A stretch of 64,000 bases of DNA from Kitasatospora sp. MAA19 (GCF_029894125.1 NZ_JARXYZ010000013.1:62001-126000), one strand, 5' to 3'. Positions 32,491-41,748 are shown, counted from the first letter of the stretch. The notes: generated by a model from the sequence alone, not told the origin. A program made the numbers and translations.

Positions 32491-33699
32491 ATGACCTGCA
32501 CCACCCGTGCGACCTCCCCCGCCGCCGACGCGCCCCCACGCGGCCTGCCACCCGCCGTCGCCTGGCTGCTCTCCGTCGCCTGCGGCCTCGCCGTCGCCAA
32601 CGTCTACTACTCGCAGCCCCTGCTGGACCTCATCGCCGAGGACTACGGCATCGACCCGGCCACCATCGGCCTCGTCGGCACCCTCACCCAGATCGGCTAC
32701 GCGCTCGGCCTGCTGCTGCTCGTCCCGCTCGGCGACCACGTCAACCGCCGCACCCTGATCACCGCCCAGCTCGGGCTCTCCGTCCTCGCCCTCGGCGCCG
32801 TCGCCGTGGCGCCCTCCGCACCGCTGATGTTCGCCGCGATGGCCGGCGTCGGCGTCCTCGCGGTGGTCGCCCAGGTCGTCGTCGCGTACTCGGCCTCGCT
32901 CGCCGCCCCCGCCGACCAGGGCCGGGTCGTCGGCACCGTGACCAGCGGCATCGTGGTCGGCATCCTGCTCGCCCGTACCGTCGCCGGCACCCTCGGGGAC
33001 CTGACCGGCTGGCGCGCCGTCTACGTCGTGTCCGCCGTCGCCACCGGCGCGATGGCCCTCGCCGTCGCCGCCGCCCTCCCGGCCGAACGGCGGCGCCGGA
33101 CCCGGCGGATCGGCTACCTGCGGCTGATCGGCTCGGTGTTCACGCTCTTCGCCGCGGAGCCCGTGCTCCGGGTCCGGGCCGTCCTCGCGCTGCTCACCTT
33201 CACCTCGATCACCGTCCTGCTCACCCCGATGGTGCTCCCGCTCGCCGCCCCGCCGTTCAACCTCAGCCACACCGAGATCGGCCTCTTCGGCCTCGCCGGC
33301 GCCGCCGGAGCCCTGGGCGCCGGCCACGCGGGCCGCCGGGCCGACCGCGGACACGCCGAACGCACCGCCGGCATCGGCCTGTTGGCGATGCTCGCCGCCT
33401 GGCTCCCGGCGGCCCTGCTGCCGCACTCGGTGTGGTGGCTGGTGCTCGCCATGGTGGTGATCGACTACGGCCTGCAGTCCGTGCACGTGGTCAACCAGCA
33501 CCTGCTCTACCAGGTCCGCCCCGAGGCGCAGAGCCGGCTGACCGCCGGTTACATGCTCCTCTACTCCGCCGGCTGCGCGGTGGGCGCGATCGGCTCCACC
33601 GTCGTCTACGACCACTGGGGCTGGCCGGCCGTCTGCCTCCTCGGCGCGGCCACCAGCCTGGCCGCCCTGGCCTACTGGTGGGCGATGAAGCAGAGTTGA
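32491..33699 (+). CDS. MFS transporter
   Basis: A 402-residue major facilitator protein with 12 hydrophobic segments. The stretch NVYYSQPLLDLIAEDYGI and the loop GDHVNRRTLI (motif A) place it among drug or sugar-efflux (YnfM/AraJ-like) exporters. GAGGGAGA precedes the ATG at 32491 by nine bases. Control by the divergent HxlR regulator is likely. Confidence 0.88.
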   Translation: MTCTTRATSPAADAPPRGLPPAVAWLLSVACGLAVANVYYSQPLLDLIAEDYGIDPATIGLVGTLTQIGYALGLLLLVPLGDHVNRRTLITAQLGLSVLALGAVAVAPSAPLMFAAMAGVGVLAVVAQVVVAYSASLAAPADQGRVVGTVTSGIVVGILLARTVAGTLGDLTGWRAVYVVSAVATGAMALAVAAALPAERRRRTRRIGYLRLIGSVFTLFAAEPVLRVRAVLALLTFTSITVLLTPMVLPLAAPPFNLSHTEIGLFGLAGAAGALGAGHAGRRADRGHAERTAGIGLLAMLAAWLPAALLPHSVWWLVLAMVVIDYGLQSVHVVNQHLLYQVRPEAQSRLTAGYMLLYSAGCAVGAIGSTVVYDHWGWPAVCLLGAATSLAALAYWWAMKQS

Positions 33700-33819
33700 C
33701 GATCCCTCACAGCAGCACGTCCGCCCCGGGCCGGCGGCCACCGCTTCGGCCGCACCGGAGGCCGGGGATCCTCGCACCGGCCGCCGACACGGCGTCGCGG
33801 GCCGGGTATCGTCCGGGCC

Positions 33820-34272
33820 ATGAAGGCAGTCTTACGCCGGGCGTGGTCCCTGCCGTTGGCGGGCGCGGCGGTCTCGCTGCTGGTGATCTGCTGGAGCCTG
33901 AGCGCCGCGTCCGCGCAGTGGCGGGCCGCCAGCCGGATCGACGCCGCGCCGCTGCGGGTGGACGGGACGGTGAGCGCCGCGGCCCTGCGCAAGGGCGGGT
34001 GGCTCTACACCGTCACGTACCGGGTCGGGGACCGCGCCTACAGCACGACGGCGCTCGGCCTGAAGCGGCTCGGGAAGCCGCGCGTCGGGGTGACCGTCAC
34101 CCTGGAGGCGGCGGCGGACGACCCCGCCACGGTCCGGGTCGTCGGTGACCGGTATCCCAACGACGACATGCCCGCGACCTACGTACTCGCCGCGGTGGGT
34201 GCCACGGCCGTCCTGCTGTGGGTCGTCGGCCTCCTCGCCCGGCGCGTCCGGGAGGGAACTCCCCACCCGTGA
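33820..34272 (+). CDS. DUF3592-like membrane protein
   Basis: A 150-residue protein with an N-terminal transmembrane segment (about 10-30), an extracellular beta-rich part (VDGTVSAAAL, YTVTYRVGDRAYST) and a second segment near 120-142. This is the DUF3592 layout. It has no visible ribosome binding site. It is convergent with the LCP gene across a terminator. Confidence 0.7.
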   Translation: MKAVLRRAWSLPLAGAAVSLLVICWSLSAASAQWRAASRIDAAPLRVDGTVSAAALRKGGWLYTVTYRVGDRAYSTTALGLKRLGKPRVGVTVTLEAAADDPATVRVVGDRYPNDDMPATYVLAAVGATAVLLWVVGLLARRVREGTPHP

Positions 34273-34273
34273 C

Positions 34274-34305
34274 GGCCGGTTCGGCCGCCGCACGCCGAAC
34301 CGGCC
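34274..34305. terminator. Bidirectional terminator hairpin
   Basis: GGCCGGTTCGGC (34274-34285) pairs perfectly with GCCGAACCGGCC (34294-34305) around an 8-base loop, between the convergent DUF3592 and LCP genes. Confidence 0.82.
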
Positions 34306-34317
34306 CGCCCCGCGCCG

Positions 34318-35916
34318 TCAGTCCACGCAGGGGATGCCGCCGGCCTTGACCGCGGGCCCCTGCATGGGCAGGCCTGCGACGGGGTCGGTGGCCGCGGCGG
34401 CGGGCGGCGAGGGGGTGGCGGTCGGGCTGGGGGTGCGGGTGGCCGCGAGGGTGACGAGGATGTGGCCGGGGGCGACCCCGGCGGTGGCCGTGGGGGTGAC
34501 CCCGTAGCGGGTGGCGAGCTGCTGCGCGTCGGCCCTGGCACCGCTGCCGTAGGTGACGGTGGTGGCCCTGGTCCTGGCGGTGGCGTCGCCGATCCTGCCG
34601 GGCTGGTAGCCGAGTTCGGTGAGGGCCTTGGACTCGGTGGCGGCCGCGCCGGCGCCCGCGACGGCGTTGACGTCCACGACGGACCTGGCCGCGGTCGGGG
34701 AGGCGGCGGGTGGAGAGGGGGTGGCGGTCTCGGTGGCGGCCTCGGTGGGTGCGGGGGCGGCCTGGACGGGGGCCGGTTCGCGGTTGAACAGCTGCCGGAC
34801 GATCTTCTTGATCAGCTCCGCGTTGACGGTGTTGACCTCCTGACCGCCGACGGTCTTGAACCCGGCGATCGGCAGGGTGTTGAACTCGACGTTCCCACCG
34901 GTGAGGTTGGGCGCCTGCCGGGCGAAGTCGAGGATGTTCCACTCGTTGTCGATGACGACGTCCTTCTTCACCACCCCGAACAGCTTCTGCATCTGCCCGA
35001 AGTCGTTGAGGACGCCCTGCTGCTTGAGCCGGTACTCGACGGAGGAGATGAACGCCTGCTGCCGGTGGGTGCGGTCGAGGTCGCCGTTGGTGAGGTGGTG
35101 GCGCTGGCGGACGAAGGACAGAGCCTGGGCGGCGTTCAGGGAGCTGATCCCGGCCGGGAGCTTGAGCCCGGTGCCGCCGCCCTCGTGGGTGGCGGTGCGG
35201 GCGATGATCGGGTCGTCGACCGGGTGGTTGAGACAGACCTGGATCGGCTCGACGGCCCTGGCGATGTCGTAGAAGCCGATCAGGTTGACCTCGGCGAAGT
35301 GGTCGATCGGGACGTCGAGGAAGCTCTGCACGGTCTGGATGGTGGCGGAGCGTCCGGCTTCGCGGCTCTGCCGCTCCAGGTCGGCCTTGGAGAGCCCCTT
35401 GCCGGCGAGTTTCCGCTCGGCGGCCCCCTTGGCGATGCCGTAGGCCTCCTTGATCTTGTGCATCTTGCCGTCGGCGCCGACGGTCTGCACGTAGTTGTCG
35501 CGCGGGACGGACAGCGCGGTGACCTTGCCGCCGTTGGCCGGGATGTGCAGGACGATCAGGGCGTTGGTGTTGTACCCGCCGATCTCGCTGGACCCGGCGT
35601 GCAGTTCGTCCTCGACGAACTGCTTGGGCAGGTCGTTGCCGTCCATGTCCTTCCGGCTGTCGAGGCCGATCAGCAGCAGGTTGACCGACTTGTCGAGGTG
35701 CGGCGGGGCGTTCTTCTTCGCCTCGCTCAGCGCGGTGGACTTGGTCATGCCGTCGTCGAGGCTGCGGTACTCGTACCAGGTGAAGCCGCTGGCCCCGAGG
35801 ACGGCGACGGAGACGGTGCACGCGAGGGTCCGTCCGGCGACGACGAGCGGGGCGGCGCCGCGGCGCGGAACGTGGCCACGCGGGCGGGGGCCGGGACGGT
35901 TGGGGCGTTCAGCCAC
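34318..35916 (-). CDS. LytR-CpsA-Psr (LCP) family protein with LytR_C domain
   Basis: A 532-residue membrane-anchored protein. One N-terminal transmembrane helix (about 28-48) is followed by the LCP domain: NLLLIGLDSRKD, TALSVPRDNYVQ, and the catalytic-arginine region LSFVRQRHHLTNGDLDRTHRQQ. The C-terminus has a LytR_C-type domain (VDVNAVAGAGAA, ELGYQPGRIGDA) and ends in a Pro/Ala tail. LCP enzymes transfer undecaprenyl-linked glycopolymers to peptidoglycan. The GTG start lies inside the 3 prime end of the upstream DUF6542 gene, so the two are coupled. Confidence 0.92.
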   Translation of the reverse strand: MAERPNRPGPRPRGHVPRRGAAPLVVAGRTLACTVSVAVLGASGFTWYEYRSLDDGMTKSTALSEAKKNAPPHLDKSVNLLLIGLDSRKDMDGNDLPKQFVEDELHAGSSEIGGYNTNALIVLHIPANGGKVTALSVPRDNYVQTVGADGKMHKIKEAYGIAKGAAERKLAGKGLSKADLERQSREAGRSATIQTVQSFLDVPIDHFAEVNLIGFYDIARAVEPIQVCLNHPVDDPIIARTATHEGGGTGLKLPAGISSLNAAQALSFVRQRHHLTNGDLDRTHRQQAFISSVEYRLKQQGVLNDFGQMQKLFGVVKKDVVIDNEWNILDFARQAPNLTGGNVEFNTLPIAGFKTVGGQEVNTVNAELIKKIVRQLFNREPAPVQAAPAPTEAATETATPSPPAASPTAARSVVDVNAVAGAGAAATESKALTELGYQPGRIGDATARTRATTVTYGSGARADAQQLATRYGVTPTATAGVAPGHILVTLAATRTPSPTATPSPPAAAATDPVAGLPMQGPAVKAGGIPCVD

Positions 35917-36484
35917 GACGGCTCCTTCCGGTCGCCGTGCCCGCGCTGCGGGGCCGCCGGCGGTCGAGTGCGGTCCGGACCGCGACGACCAGCAGCGCCA
36001 CCCCCACCGCCGCCGCCATCACCGGGAACGCCTCCACCACCCACCGCAGCGCGCCGGTGCCGAGTTGCCTGCCCTGGTACGCGTCCCGGTTCCACAGGTA
36101 CTCGATGCCGGCGGCGCCGAACAGCACCACGAGCGGGGCGGCGGTGACGACCCACCAACGGCCGGCCCTGCTGCACAGCGCCGCCGCGGCCCCCGTCCCG
36201 CTGACCGCGCCGACCGCGAACAGGACGCCGATGCCGGGGCCGCCGAGCTCGTCCGCGACCCCGCCGAGGACGGGCAGGCCGACGGCGGTGAGCACCACCG
36301 GCAGGCCGCCGCCCCGACGGGCCTGCGGCCGGCGGCGGGAGGCCCCGGCCCGCTGGGCGCGGGCGGCGGGTGGTGCGGCGGGTTCCGCCGCGTCGGCCGC
36401 GCGCGAGCGCTGCGCGGGGAGGGCGGGGTCGTCGGTGCGCGGTCCCGCGTCCTGGTACGGCGTTCTTGCCCGCTGCCCGGCCAT
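35909..36484 (-). CDS. DUF6542-like small membrane protein
   Basis: A 191-residue protein with a basic, Ala/Pro-rich N-terminus (1-55) and four hydrophobic segments (from LPVVLTAVGLPVLGG to VMAAAVGVALLVVAV). It resembles DUF6542 proteins found beside LCP genes in actinomycetes. ATG at 36484 follows GAGGGAA at seven bases; the GTG two codons earlier overlaps that site. It overlaps the LCP gene by eight bases, pointing to a joint envelope role. Confidence 0.7.
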   Translation of the reverse strand: MAGQRARTPYQDAGPRTDDPALPAQRSRAADAAEPAAPPAARAQRAGASRRRPQARRGGGLPVVLTAVGLPVLGGVADELGGPGIGVLFAVGAVSGTGAAAALCSRAGRWWVVTAAPLVVLFGAAGIEYLWNRDAYQGRQLGTGALRWVVEAFPVMAAAVGVALLVVAVRTALDRRRPRSAGTATGRSRRG

Positions 36485-36573
36485 GCGCACTTCCCTCGGT
36501 CGTTTCGGCTGCCGCGGCGCGTGCGCGCCGCGTGCGTGCCGGGACGCGTTCCGTCCTGTGGCGGTTCCCAGCT

Positions 36574-36589
36574 TCTACACGGCTGTAGA
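36574..36589. promoter_or_regulatory. Inverted repeat in a divergent promoter region
   Basis: TCTACA-CGGC-TGTAGA is a perfect 6-bp inverted repeat about 90 bp upstream of the DUF6542 gene and 152 bp upstream of the MT0933-like gene. It is a candidate operator. Confidence 0.4.
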
Positions 36590-36740
36590 GGTTGGGCTGG
36601 AGCATACAAACCCATTTCAGCAAAGTCACCCGCCGTCATCCGGCAGCGGCGAAGCGCCTGGCGGGCCGTCGTTACGATGGTCATGATCCCCGCCACGTCG
36701 GCACACCATCAGGAACGCGCCAGAGGAGCAGAGCGTCACC

Positions 36741-36947
36741 ATGTTTGAGAGTCTGAAGAACCTCGCGGACAAGGCCACCGACCTCGCCCGCGAGCACAGC
36801 GACGTGCTCGGGCAGGGTCTGGACAAGGTCGGCGACGTGATCGACGACCGGACGGACGGCAAGTACAGCGGCCAGATCGACACCGGTGTCGAGAAGGCCA
36901 AGGGCTTCCTGCGCAACCTCGACGGCGAGCAGAAGCCGGCCGAGTAG
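36741..36947 (+). CDS. MT0933/Rv0909-like small antitoxin-family protein
   Basis: A 68-residue, helical, charged protein (MFESLKNLADKATDLAREHS, GKYSGQIDTGVEKAKGFL). It matches the MT0933 antitoxin pattern. GAGGAG precedes the ATG. In mycobacteria a polyketide-cyclase-like toxin follows; here the next gene is a transglycosylase, so this is an orphan member and its role may differ. Confidence 0.78.
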   Translation: MFESLKNLADKATDLAREHSDVLGQGLDKVGDVIDDRTDGKYSGQIDTGVEKAKGFLRNLDGEQKPAE

Positions 36948-37018
36948 CCTGCCACCGGGCACGATCGCCGGTACGACGGTCGAACGAAGGCACGGGCGGA
37001 CGGGAGGGGTCGGCAGCG

Positions 37019-37732
37019 GTGAGCGAGGAGCAGAAGGGGTCGCGCTGGGGGCGCTGGCTGGTCGTCGGCGTGCTGGTCGCGGCCGGGTGGGGCATCGTCC
37101 GGGGCGGCGGCCACCTTGACCCGGCATCCTCCGGCGCCTCCCCGGCCGCGACGACCACCACCGGCTCCTCGCCGGACGGTTCCGCGCCCTCCACCGCGCC
37201 GTCGAAACCCTCCACGCCCGCCTCCACCGCGCCGTCGAAACCCTCCGGACGCTACGACCCCGCCGACTACGCGGCCCCGGTGCGCCGGTACGCCGCCGAG
37301 GCCGGGGTCGACCCGCAGCTGCTGATGGCGATCCTCTACAACGAGTCGTACAAGCCGCACGACCCGGAGCTCGAACGGACCTGGCAGCGCAGCAAGCCCG
37401 ACGCCTCCTTCGGCATCGCCAACATGCACCGCGCCGCCTTCGACGACACCAAGCCCGGCCGCCCCTTCGCCTCCCGCCGGTGGGAGGAACTGCCGGACGA
37501 CCGCGACCTGGCCATCCAGGCGGCCGCCTGGCACCTGCACGACCTGGCCGGACAGCTCCCGGCGCGCCCGGCCGCGCCGCTGAACCACGACGAACTCCTC
37601 GCCCTCGGCTACAACGCCGGCGCGGGCAACATGCTGGCCTTCGCCCGCGGGGTCAAGGTGGGCTCCCAGGCGCAGTCCTACCTCGACCGGTTGCACGACA
37701 ACTGGGCGAAGTCCGGCACGGCCGTGCAGTAG
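37019..37732 (+). CDS. Membrane-anchored lytic transglycosylase-like protein
   Basis: A 237-residue protein with an N-terminal membrane anchor (about 12-28) and a Ser/Thr/Pro spacer containing the repeat STAPSKPS. The SLT-like domain has AAEAGVDPQLLMAILYNESY (catalytic Glu), SFGIANMH and LGYNAGAGNM. It starts with GTG behind GGAGGGG. It should cleave peptidoglycan glycan strands at the cell surface. Confidence 0.82.
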   Translation: MSEEQKGSRWGRWLVVGVLVAAGWGIVRGGGHLDPASSGASPAATTTTGSSPDGSAPSTAPSKPSTPASTAPSKPSGRYDPADYAAPVRRYAAEAGVDPQLLMAILYNESYKPHDPELERTWQRSKPDASFGIANMHRAAFDDTKPGRPFASRRWEELPDDRDLAIQAAAWHLHDLAGQLPARPAAPLNHDELLALGYNAGAGNMLAFARGVKVGSQAQSYLDRLHDNWAKSGTAVQ

Positions 37733-37780
37733 CCCCGGGTCTTCAGACCCAGGGCCACTGCGCCCAGGGTCGGGCGAGGG

Positions 37781-38797
37781 TCAGTGGGCGCCGAGACGGG
37801 CGGCCCACTTCGCGCGCCAGGCGAGCGCGTCGGCGACGCCCTCGGCGATGCCCCGCCGCGGCTTCCACCCGAGCAGCTCGCGGGCGGTGTCGACGACGGC
37901 GTAGCAGCCGATCACGTCGCCGGGGCGGGGGCCGGTCTCGCGGACGTCGAGGGTGCCGCCGACGGCCTGCTCGAAGGCGGCGACCAGTTCACGCACGGTG
38001 GTGCCGTCGCCCGTCCCCACGTTGATGACCCGGTAGCGGTCCCCGGCGCCGGAGGCGATCACCTCGTCGAAGCGGACCAGCGCCGCGACGTGCGCCTCCG
38101 CCAGGTCCTGGACGTGGACGTAGTCGCGGATGCCGGAGCCGTCCCTGGTCGCCCAGTCGACGCCGGTGATGGTGAACGGCGTGCCGTTGGTGTGCGCCTC
38201 GATCAGCTTGCCCAGGGCGTGGGTGGGGTTGAGGTCCTGCAGGCCGGTGCGCAGCCTCGGGTCGGCGCCGATCGGGTTGAAGTACCGCAGGGCGATGACC
38301 CGCTGCCGCTCGGCGCCCTCCCCACGGGTCCAGTCCTGCAGGACCTGCTCCATCATCTGCTTGGTGCGCGCGTAGGGGCTGTTGGCGTCGACCGGGCAGC
38401 TCTCGTCGACCCGGGCGTCCGGGGTGGGCGCGTAGATGGAGGCGGAGCTGCTGAACACGACGCGGGTGCAGCCGTTGCGCTGGAGGGCGTCGAGCAGCTC
38501 GACGGTCTTGGCGACGTTCTCCCGGTAGTAGTACAGCGGTTTGGCCACCGACTCGGGCACGACGATCCTGGCGGCGCAGTGCAGGGTGGCGTCGATGTCC
38601 GGGTGCTCGGCGAAGATCCGGTCGAGCAGGGCGGCGTCGGCGATGTCGCCCTGGTAGAACACCCGGCCCTCGACGAACTCGGCCCGGCCCTTGGACAGGT
38701 CGTCCAGGATGACCGGGGTGATGCCCTGGTCGAGGAGGGCGGACGCCACGGTGCTACCGATGAATCCCGCGCCGCCGGTGATCAGGACCTTCTTCAT
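37781..38797 (-). CDS. galE: UDP-glucose 4-epimerase
   Basis: A 338-residue short-chain dehydrogenase-type epimerase. The NAD motif is GGAGFIGSTV, the Ser/Tyr/Lys triad lies in FSSSASIY and YARTKQMMEQ, and HCAARIVVPES is typical of GalE. AAGGGAG precedes the ATG. It interconverts UDP-glucose and UDP-galactose, supplying sugars for cell-wall glycans; it could also feed the glycosyltransferase of region 1, though it lies 34 kb away. Confidence 0.92.
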   Translation of the reverse strand: MKKVLITGGAGFIGSTVASALLDQGITPVILDDLSKGRAEFVEGRVFYQGDIADAALLDRIFAEHPDIDATLHCAARIVVPESVAKPLYYYRENVAKTVELLDALQRNGCTRVVFSSSASIYAPTPDARVDESCPVDANSPYARTKQMMEQVLQDWTRGEGAERQRVIALRYFNPIGADPRLRTGLQDLNPTHALGKLIEAHTNGTPFTITGVDWATRDGSGIRDYVHVQDLAEAHVAALVRFDEVIASGAGDRYRVINVGTGDGTTVRELVAAFEQAVGGTLDVRETGPRPGDVIGCYAVVDTARELLGWKPRRGIAEGVADALAWRAKWAARLGAH

Positions 38798-38932
38798 GCG
38801 CGGACGCTCCCTTGCGGTCGGCCGGACACCCGGTGGCGCCCGGTGACCACTGGGACGACGGTTCGGGCCCGACGGTTCCCCCGACCGGGTCCCCGGCCGG
38901 GTCCCGGCGGTCCCCCGACGGGCCGAGGCGGC

Positions 38933-39562
38933 TCAGCCGTGCGGACGGCGGCGGAGCCAGAAGCCGGTGGCGACCAGCACGACGGCCGCGGCGGCGGTCC
39001 CGATCGCGGCCCAGGTGGCGGCGTCGGGCGTGGTATCGGAGGGGGTGCCCCGGGCGACGGGACGGGCCGGGGCGGCGCCGTCGAGGGCCGGCGGGACGGT
39101 CGAGGTCTGGGTCGGGGGCGCGGGCGCTGGTATGGCGGTCGAGGCGGGGCCCGTCGTCGCCGCGGCCCCCGACAGCGGCGGGTCGCCGATCACCGGGGCC
39201 TCGACGTCGAGTTCGCGCTCGCCGTGGCCCGGCGAGGGGAACGCGCAGTCGACGGTCACCCGCCAGTGCCCGGCTGGGAGCATCTCCCGGGTGGTGTACG
39301 TCCCCGCCTCGCCCGGGACGGCGACCAGGCGCCAGGGGCCGACCGTGCGCCCGTCCGAGGACGCCGCGGCGAGCGTGCCGACGAACTCCCCGGTGACCGG
39401 GTCGTGGTCGTTCTCCCAGGTGGCGACGGTGCTGACGTGGCCGTTCCGCTGTCCGGAGACGTCCAGGTGGACGGTGTCGCCCTGGACGGCGGCCGGTGCG
39501 GCGGCCGGCAGCACGGTCGCACCGGCGAGGGCGAGGGCGGCGACGAGGGGGCGGGTTCGCAT
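38933..39562 (-). CDS. Secreted, membrane-anchored protein of unknown family
   Basis: A 209-residue protein with a signal peptide (1-26), a beta-rich domain (residues about 28-105: VHLDVSGQRNGHVSTVATWEND and WRVTVDCAFPSPGHG), a Pro/Thr/Ala linker, and a C-terminal transmembrane helix with a basic end (WAAIGTAAAAVVLVATGFWLRRRPHG). This fits a cell-wall-spanning sensor or adhesin anchored in the membrane. GAGGA lies upstream of the ATG. I do not recognise the family. Confidence 0.75.
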   Translation of the reverse strand: MRTRPLVAALALAGATVLPAAAPAAVQGDTVHLDVSGQRNGHVSTVATWENDHDPVTGEFVGTLAAASSDGRTVGPWRLVAVPGEAGTYTTREMLPAGHWRVTVDCAFPSPGHGERELDVEAPVIGDPPLSGAAATTGPASTAIPAPAPPTQTSTVPPALDGAAPARPVARGTPSDTTPDAATWAAIGTAAAAVVLVATGFWLRRRPHG

Positions 39563-39663
39563 GGCGGGCAATCCTCGTGAGGGCTGAGGGGCGGGCAGCG
39601 GTGGCGCCGGGTGCGGACGCCACCGGGTGGTGGCGGCGCCCGCACCCGGCGCCCCGGGCGGTC

Positions 39664-39915
39664 TCAGGAGGTCTTCAGCAGCGACCGGTTCAGGTCCGTC
39701 CGACCGTTCGACTGCTGCAGCTCCAACAGCCAACCACCGTAGTGCCAGCGGCCGCCGAGCCCGCGAACCAGCGCGCCGTCGTTCGCCGCGAAAGTGAACC
39801 CGTCGGTGCAGGAGGCGAGTTGCCGCTGCTGCGCGACACGCCGTCCGGAGCGCGGACCTGACGCGCCGACGATCCGGACCTCGCAGCCGACCGTGACCGG
39901 AGCGGTCGACTCCGG
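39664..39915 (-). pseudogene. Possible 3 prime remnant of a decayed gene
   Basis: This frame is open for 84 codons, ends in TGA and has protein-like content (CTDGFTFAANDGALVRGLGG, then RWHYGGWLLELQQSNG), but no ATG, GTG or TTG lies between the upstream in-frame TGA (39916-39918) and the conserved-looking part. Another frame just upstream (to about 40080) also looks partly coding. A frameshifted old gene is likely; family not recognised. Confidence 0.35.
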
Positions 39916-40422
39916 TCAACCACACGACATCTCAATCGAGATGACTGTCCGTCACCCAAGGAGGGAGGTCGTCCCCGAGGCCGGGAGCGGGGTCGGCGGC
40001 GCGGAGCGGGTCGACGGCGCGACGGGGCCACCGGCGGGCGTCGGGGTCGACGCCGGCGAAGCTCCGTGCTCCGGGATCCCATCGCGTTCCTCTCCTCGCG
40101 CGAGGGCCCGGGCGCCCCGGGGTGAGGGGGCTCGGGCCGTCCGACACTCCGGAGAGCGAGGAGGGTGGGCGGGGATAACAGAAACCTCTTGCGGAATCGC
40201 GTTTCCCGCACCTGCGGACGACCCCGGACACGACAGTGCCGGGGAGCGCGATCGGGGGGTGTGCGCTCCCCGGCACGGGGGTGGTGGCGGCCACCCGGCC
40301 GGAGTCCCGGGGCCTGGGCTCCGACAGCCGGACACGCCCTGGCCGTCCGGTCGTGACCAGATCCTTGAGCTGGCCGATTCCCGCCCAGGACACGCCGGCT
40401 GGGGCCATGCGCCGACGGATCG
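39916..40422. other. Intergenic stretch with two hairpins, no convincing gene
   Basis: About 500 bp. A small inverted repeat CATCTC-AATC-GAGATG lies at 39928-39943. A perfect 14-bp stem GTGCCGGGGAGCGC / GCGCTCCCCGGCAC with a 13-base loop lies at 40236-40276, placed to terminate the reverse-strand gene at 40423. A well-placed GAGGAGAGGA before ATG 40082 on the reverse strand leads to an Arg-rich reading that looks non-coding. Confidence 0.5.
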
Positions 40423-40860
40423 TCAGGCAGCGGCCCAGACCGTCCCCGGCCCCGGCCGCACCGCCGCCCGCCCGCCGGCGCAGCCGCCGTGCAGCCGGGC
40501 CAGCCCGGCGGCCAGCCCGTCCCGGTCCCCGGCGAGCCACAGCCGCAGCGCGGCGGACAGCGCGGCGCTGGCCGGCCCGGTCGACGGGCCGCCGGTCCGC
40601 GCGATCCGCTCGCCCAGCAGCGGCAACAGGTCCGCGACCGGGGCGGGCAGCCAGAGGGTCAGCGCGCACGGGCCGGGTCTGGCCAGGACGCGCCGCAGCG
40701 GCAGCGCGGAGGCGTCGTCGTGCAGTGCGGGGATGACCTCCAGCAGGCCGTCCACCACGACCTCGGAGACGTCCCCGCCGTGGCCGCGCGCGAGGTCCCG
40801 CAGCAGCGCGCGCTCGACGGCGGTGATCCGGACGGTCAGCATGACGTCGTCGCAGTCCAT
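40423..40860 (-). CDS. Hypothetical protein with ribbon-helix-helix-like start
   Basis: A 145-residue protein. The start (MLTVRITAVERALLRDLARGHGGDVSEVVVDGLLEV) has the strand-helix-helix spacing of a ribbon-helix-helix DNA-binding domain, and the rest is helical and Leu/Ala-rich. AGGGGAA precedes the ATG. I do not recognise the family. Confidence 0.5.
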   Translation of the reverse strand: MDCDDVMLTVRITAVERALLRDLARGHGGDVSEVVVDGLLEVIPALHDDASALPLRRVLARPGPCALTLWLPAPVADLLPLLGERIARTGGPSTGPASAALSAALRLWLAGDRDGLAAGLARLHGGCAGGRAAVRPGPGTVWAAA

Positions 40861-40962
40861 GGTCCCGGTTCCCCTGTCGTGGAAATCGTGGAAGTCGTGG
40901 CGGTCGGGGCGCTCGCGGCCGTCAGGGGCGGTGCGGTCCCGCCCCGGTGGGTGTCCTGCCCG

Positions 40963-41697
40963 TCAACGGCGGTCCGCTACCGGCGTTATCAGGCCGTAGT
41001 GGCCGTCGTAGCGGCGGTAGAGCACCCGGGCGCGGCCGTCGCCGGGGTCGGCGTGGCAGACGAACGGGGCGCCGGTCAGCCAGAGCCGGCGGGCCGCCTC
41101 GGGGAGGTCGAGCGGGCCCGCGGGGTCGGCCCCGGCGGCGGCGCACTCCAGGGCGCCGCTGAGCGGGCAGCGGTGGACCAGGCTGTCCCGGCCGGTCGTG
41201 GCGTCCACGAAGAGGTGGAACCGCCGGTCCAGCGCGAGCAGTTCGCGGGCGGCCTGCTCGGGGGTGCGGTGGGCGAGGACCACCTCCTTGCGCCGGGCGA
41301 TCCGCCGTTCGGCGAGCGGGCGGGCGGCGTACTGCGGGCGGTAGGCGCTCTCGTGGACGGCGGCGAGTCCGATGTCGCCCTGTTCGCGCAGCCGGACGGC
41401 CCGGCCGGCGAGGGTCCCGAGGGTGAGGTCGACGGCCTCCCGGGCGGTGGCGGCGGCGAGTTGCACCCGGACCGGACCGGCGCCGGCCAGGTCGACGTCG
41501 GCCTGCGCGAGGGCGGGCCGGGTCACCGTCCGGGCGCGCGTACGGGTGAGCCGGATGCGCAGCGCGCGGGCGCCGGGGCCGAGTCCGGCCGCCGTGTCCA
41601 GCGCCTGCGCCCGGGCGTACTCGGCGTCCTCGCGCGGCAGCTCGCCGCGGATCTCCACCCGGACGTCTAGGGTGGGCCGGTGGCGCAGACGGGTCAT
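40963..41697 (-). CDS. hpf: Long HPF-type ribosome hibernation factor
   Basis: A 244-residue protein. The N-terminal part (1-100) fits the sigma-54 modulation/RaiA fold (DVRVEIRGELPREDAEYARA). The C-terminal part carries the dimerising element twice: RRKEVVLAHRTPEQAARELL ending FHLFVDATTGRDSLVHR, and then APFVCHADPGDGRARVLYRR ending YDGHYGLITP. It should hold ribosomes inactive in stress or dormancy. The start ATG follows GGAGGACC. A palindrome that resembles a dormancy-type operator lies 52 bp upstream. Confidence 0.82.
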   Translation of the reverse strand: MTRLRHRPTLDVRVEIRGELPREDAEYARAQALDTAAGLGPGARALRIRLTRTRARTVTRPALAQADVDLAGAGPVRVQLAAATAREAVDLTLGTLAGRAVRLREQGDIGLAAVHESAYRPQYAARPLAERRIARRKEVVLAHRTPEQAARELLALDRRFHLFVDATTGRDSLVHRCPLSGALECAAAGADPAGPLDLPEAARRLWLTGAPFVCHADPGDGRARVLYRRYDGHYGLITPVADRR

Positions 41698-41748
41698 CAG
41701 GGTCCTCCTTCTCCCGGACCATGCTGGACCTCGCGCGGCCGGGCGGCG

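Noticed and set aside
39944..40422. Coding frames on both strands in the long gap
   Set aside because: They are rich in Arg/Gly/Pro with no domain pattern and collide with a strong terminator hairpin.
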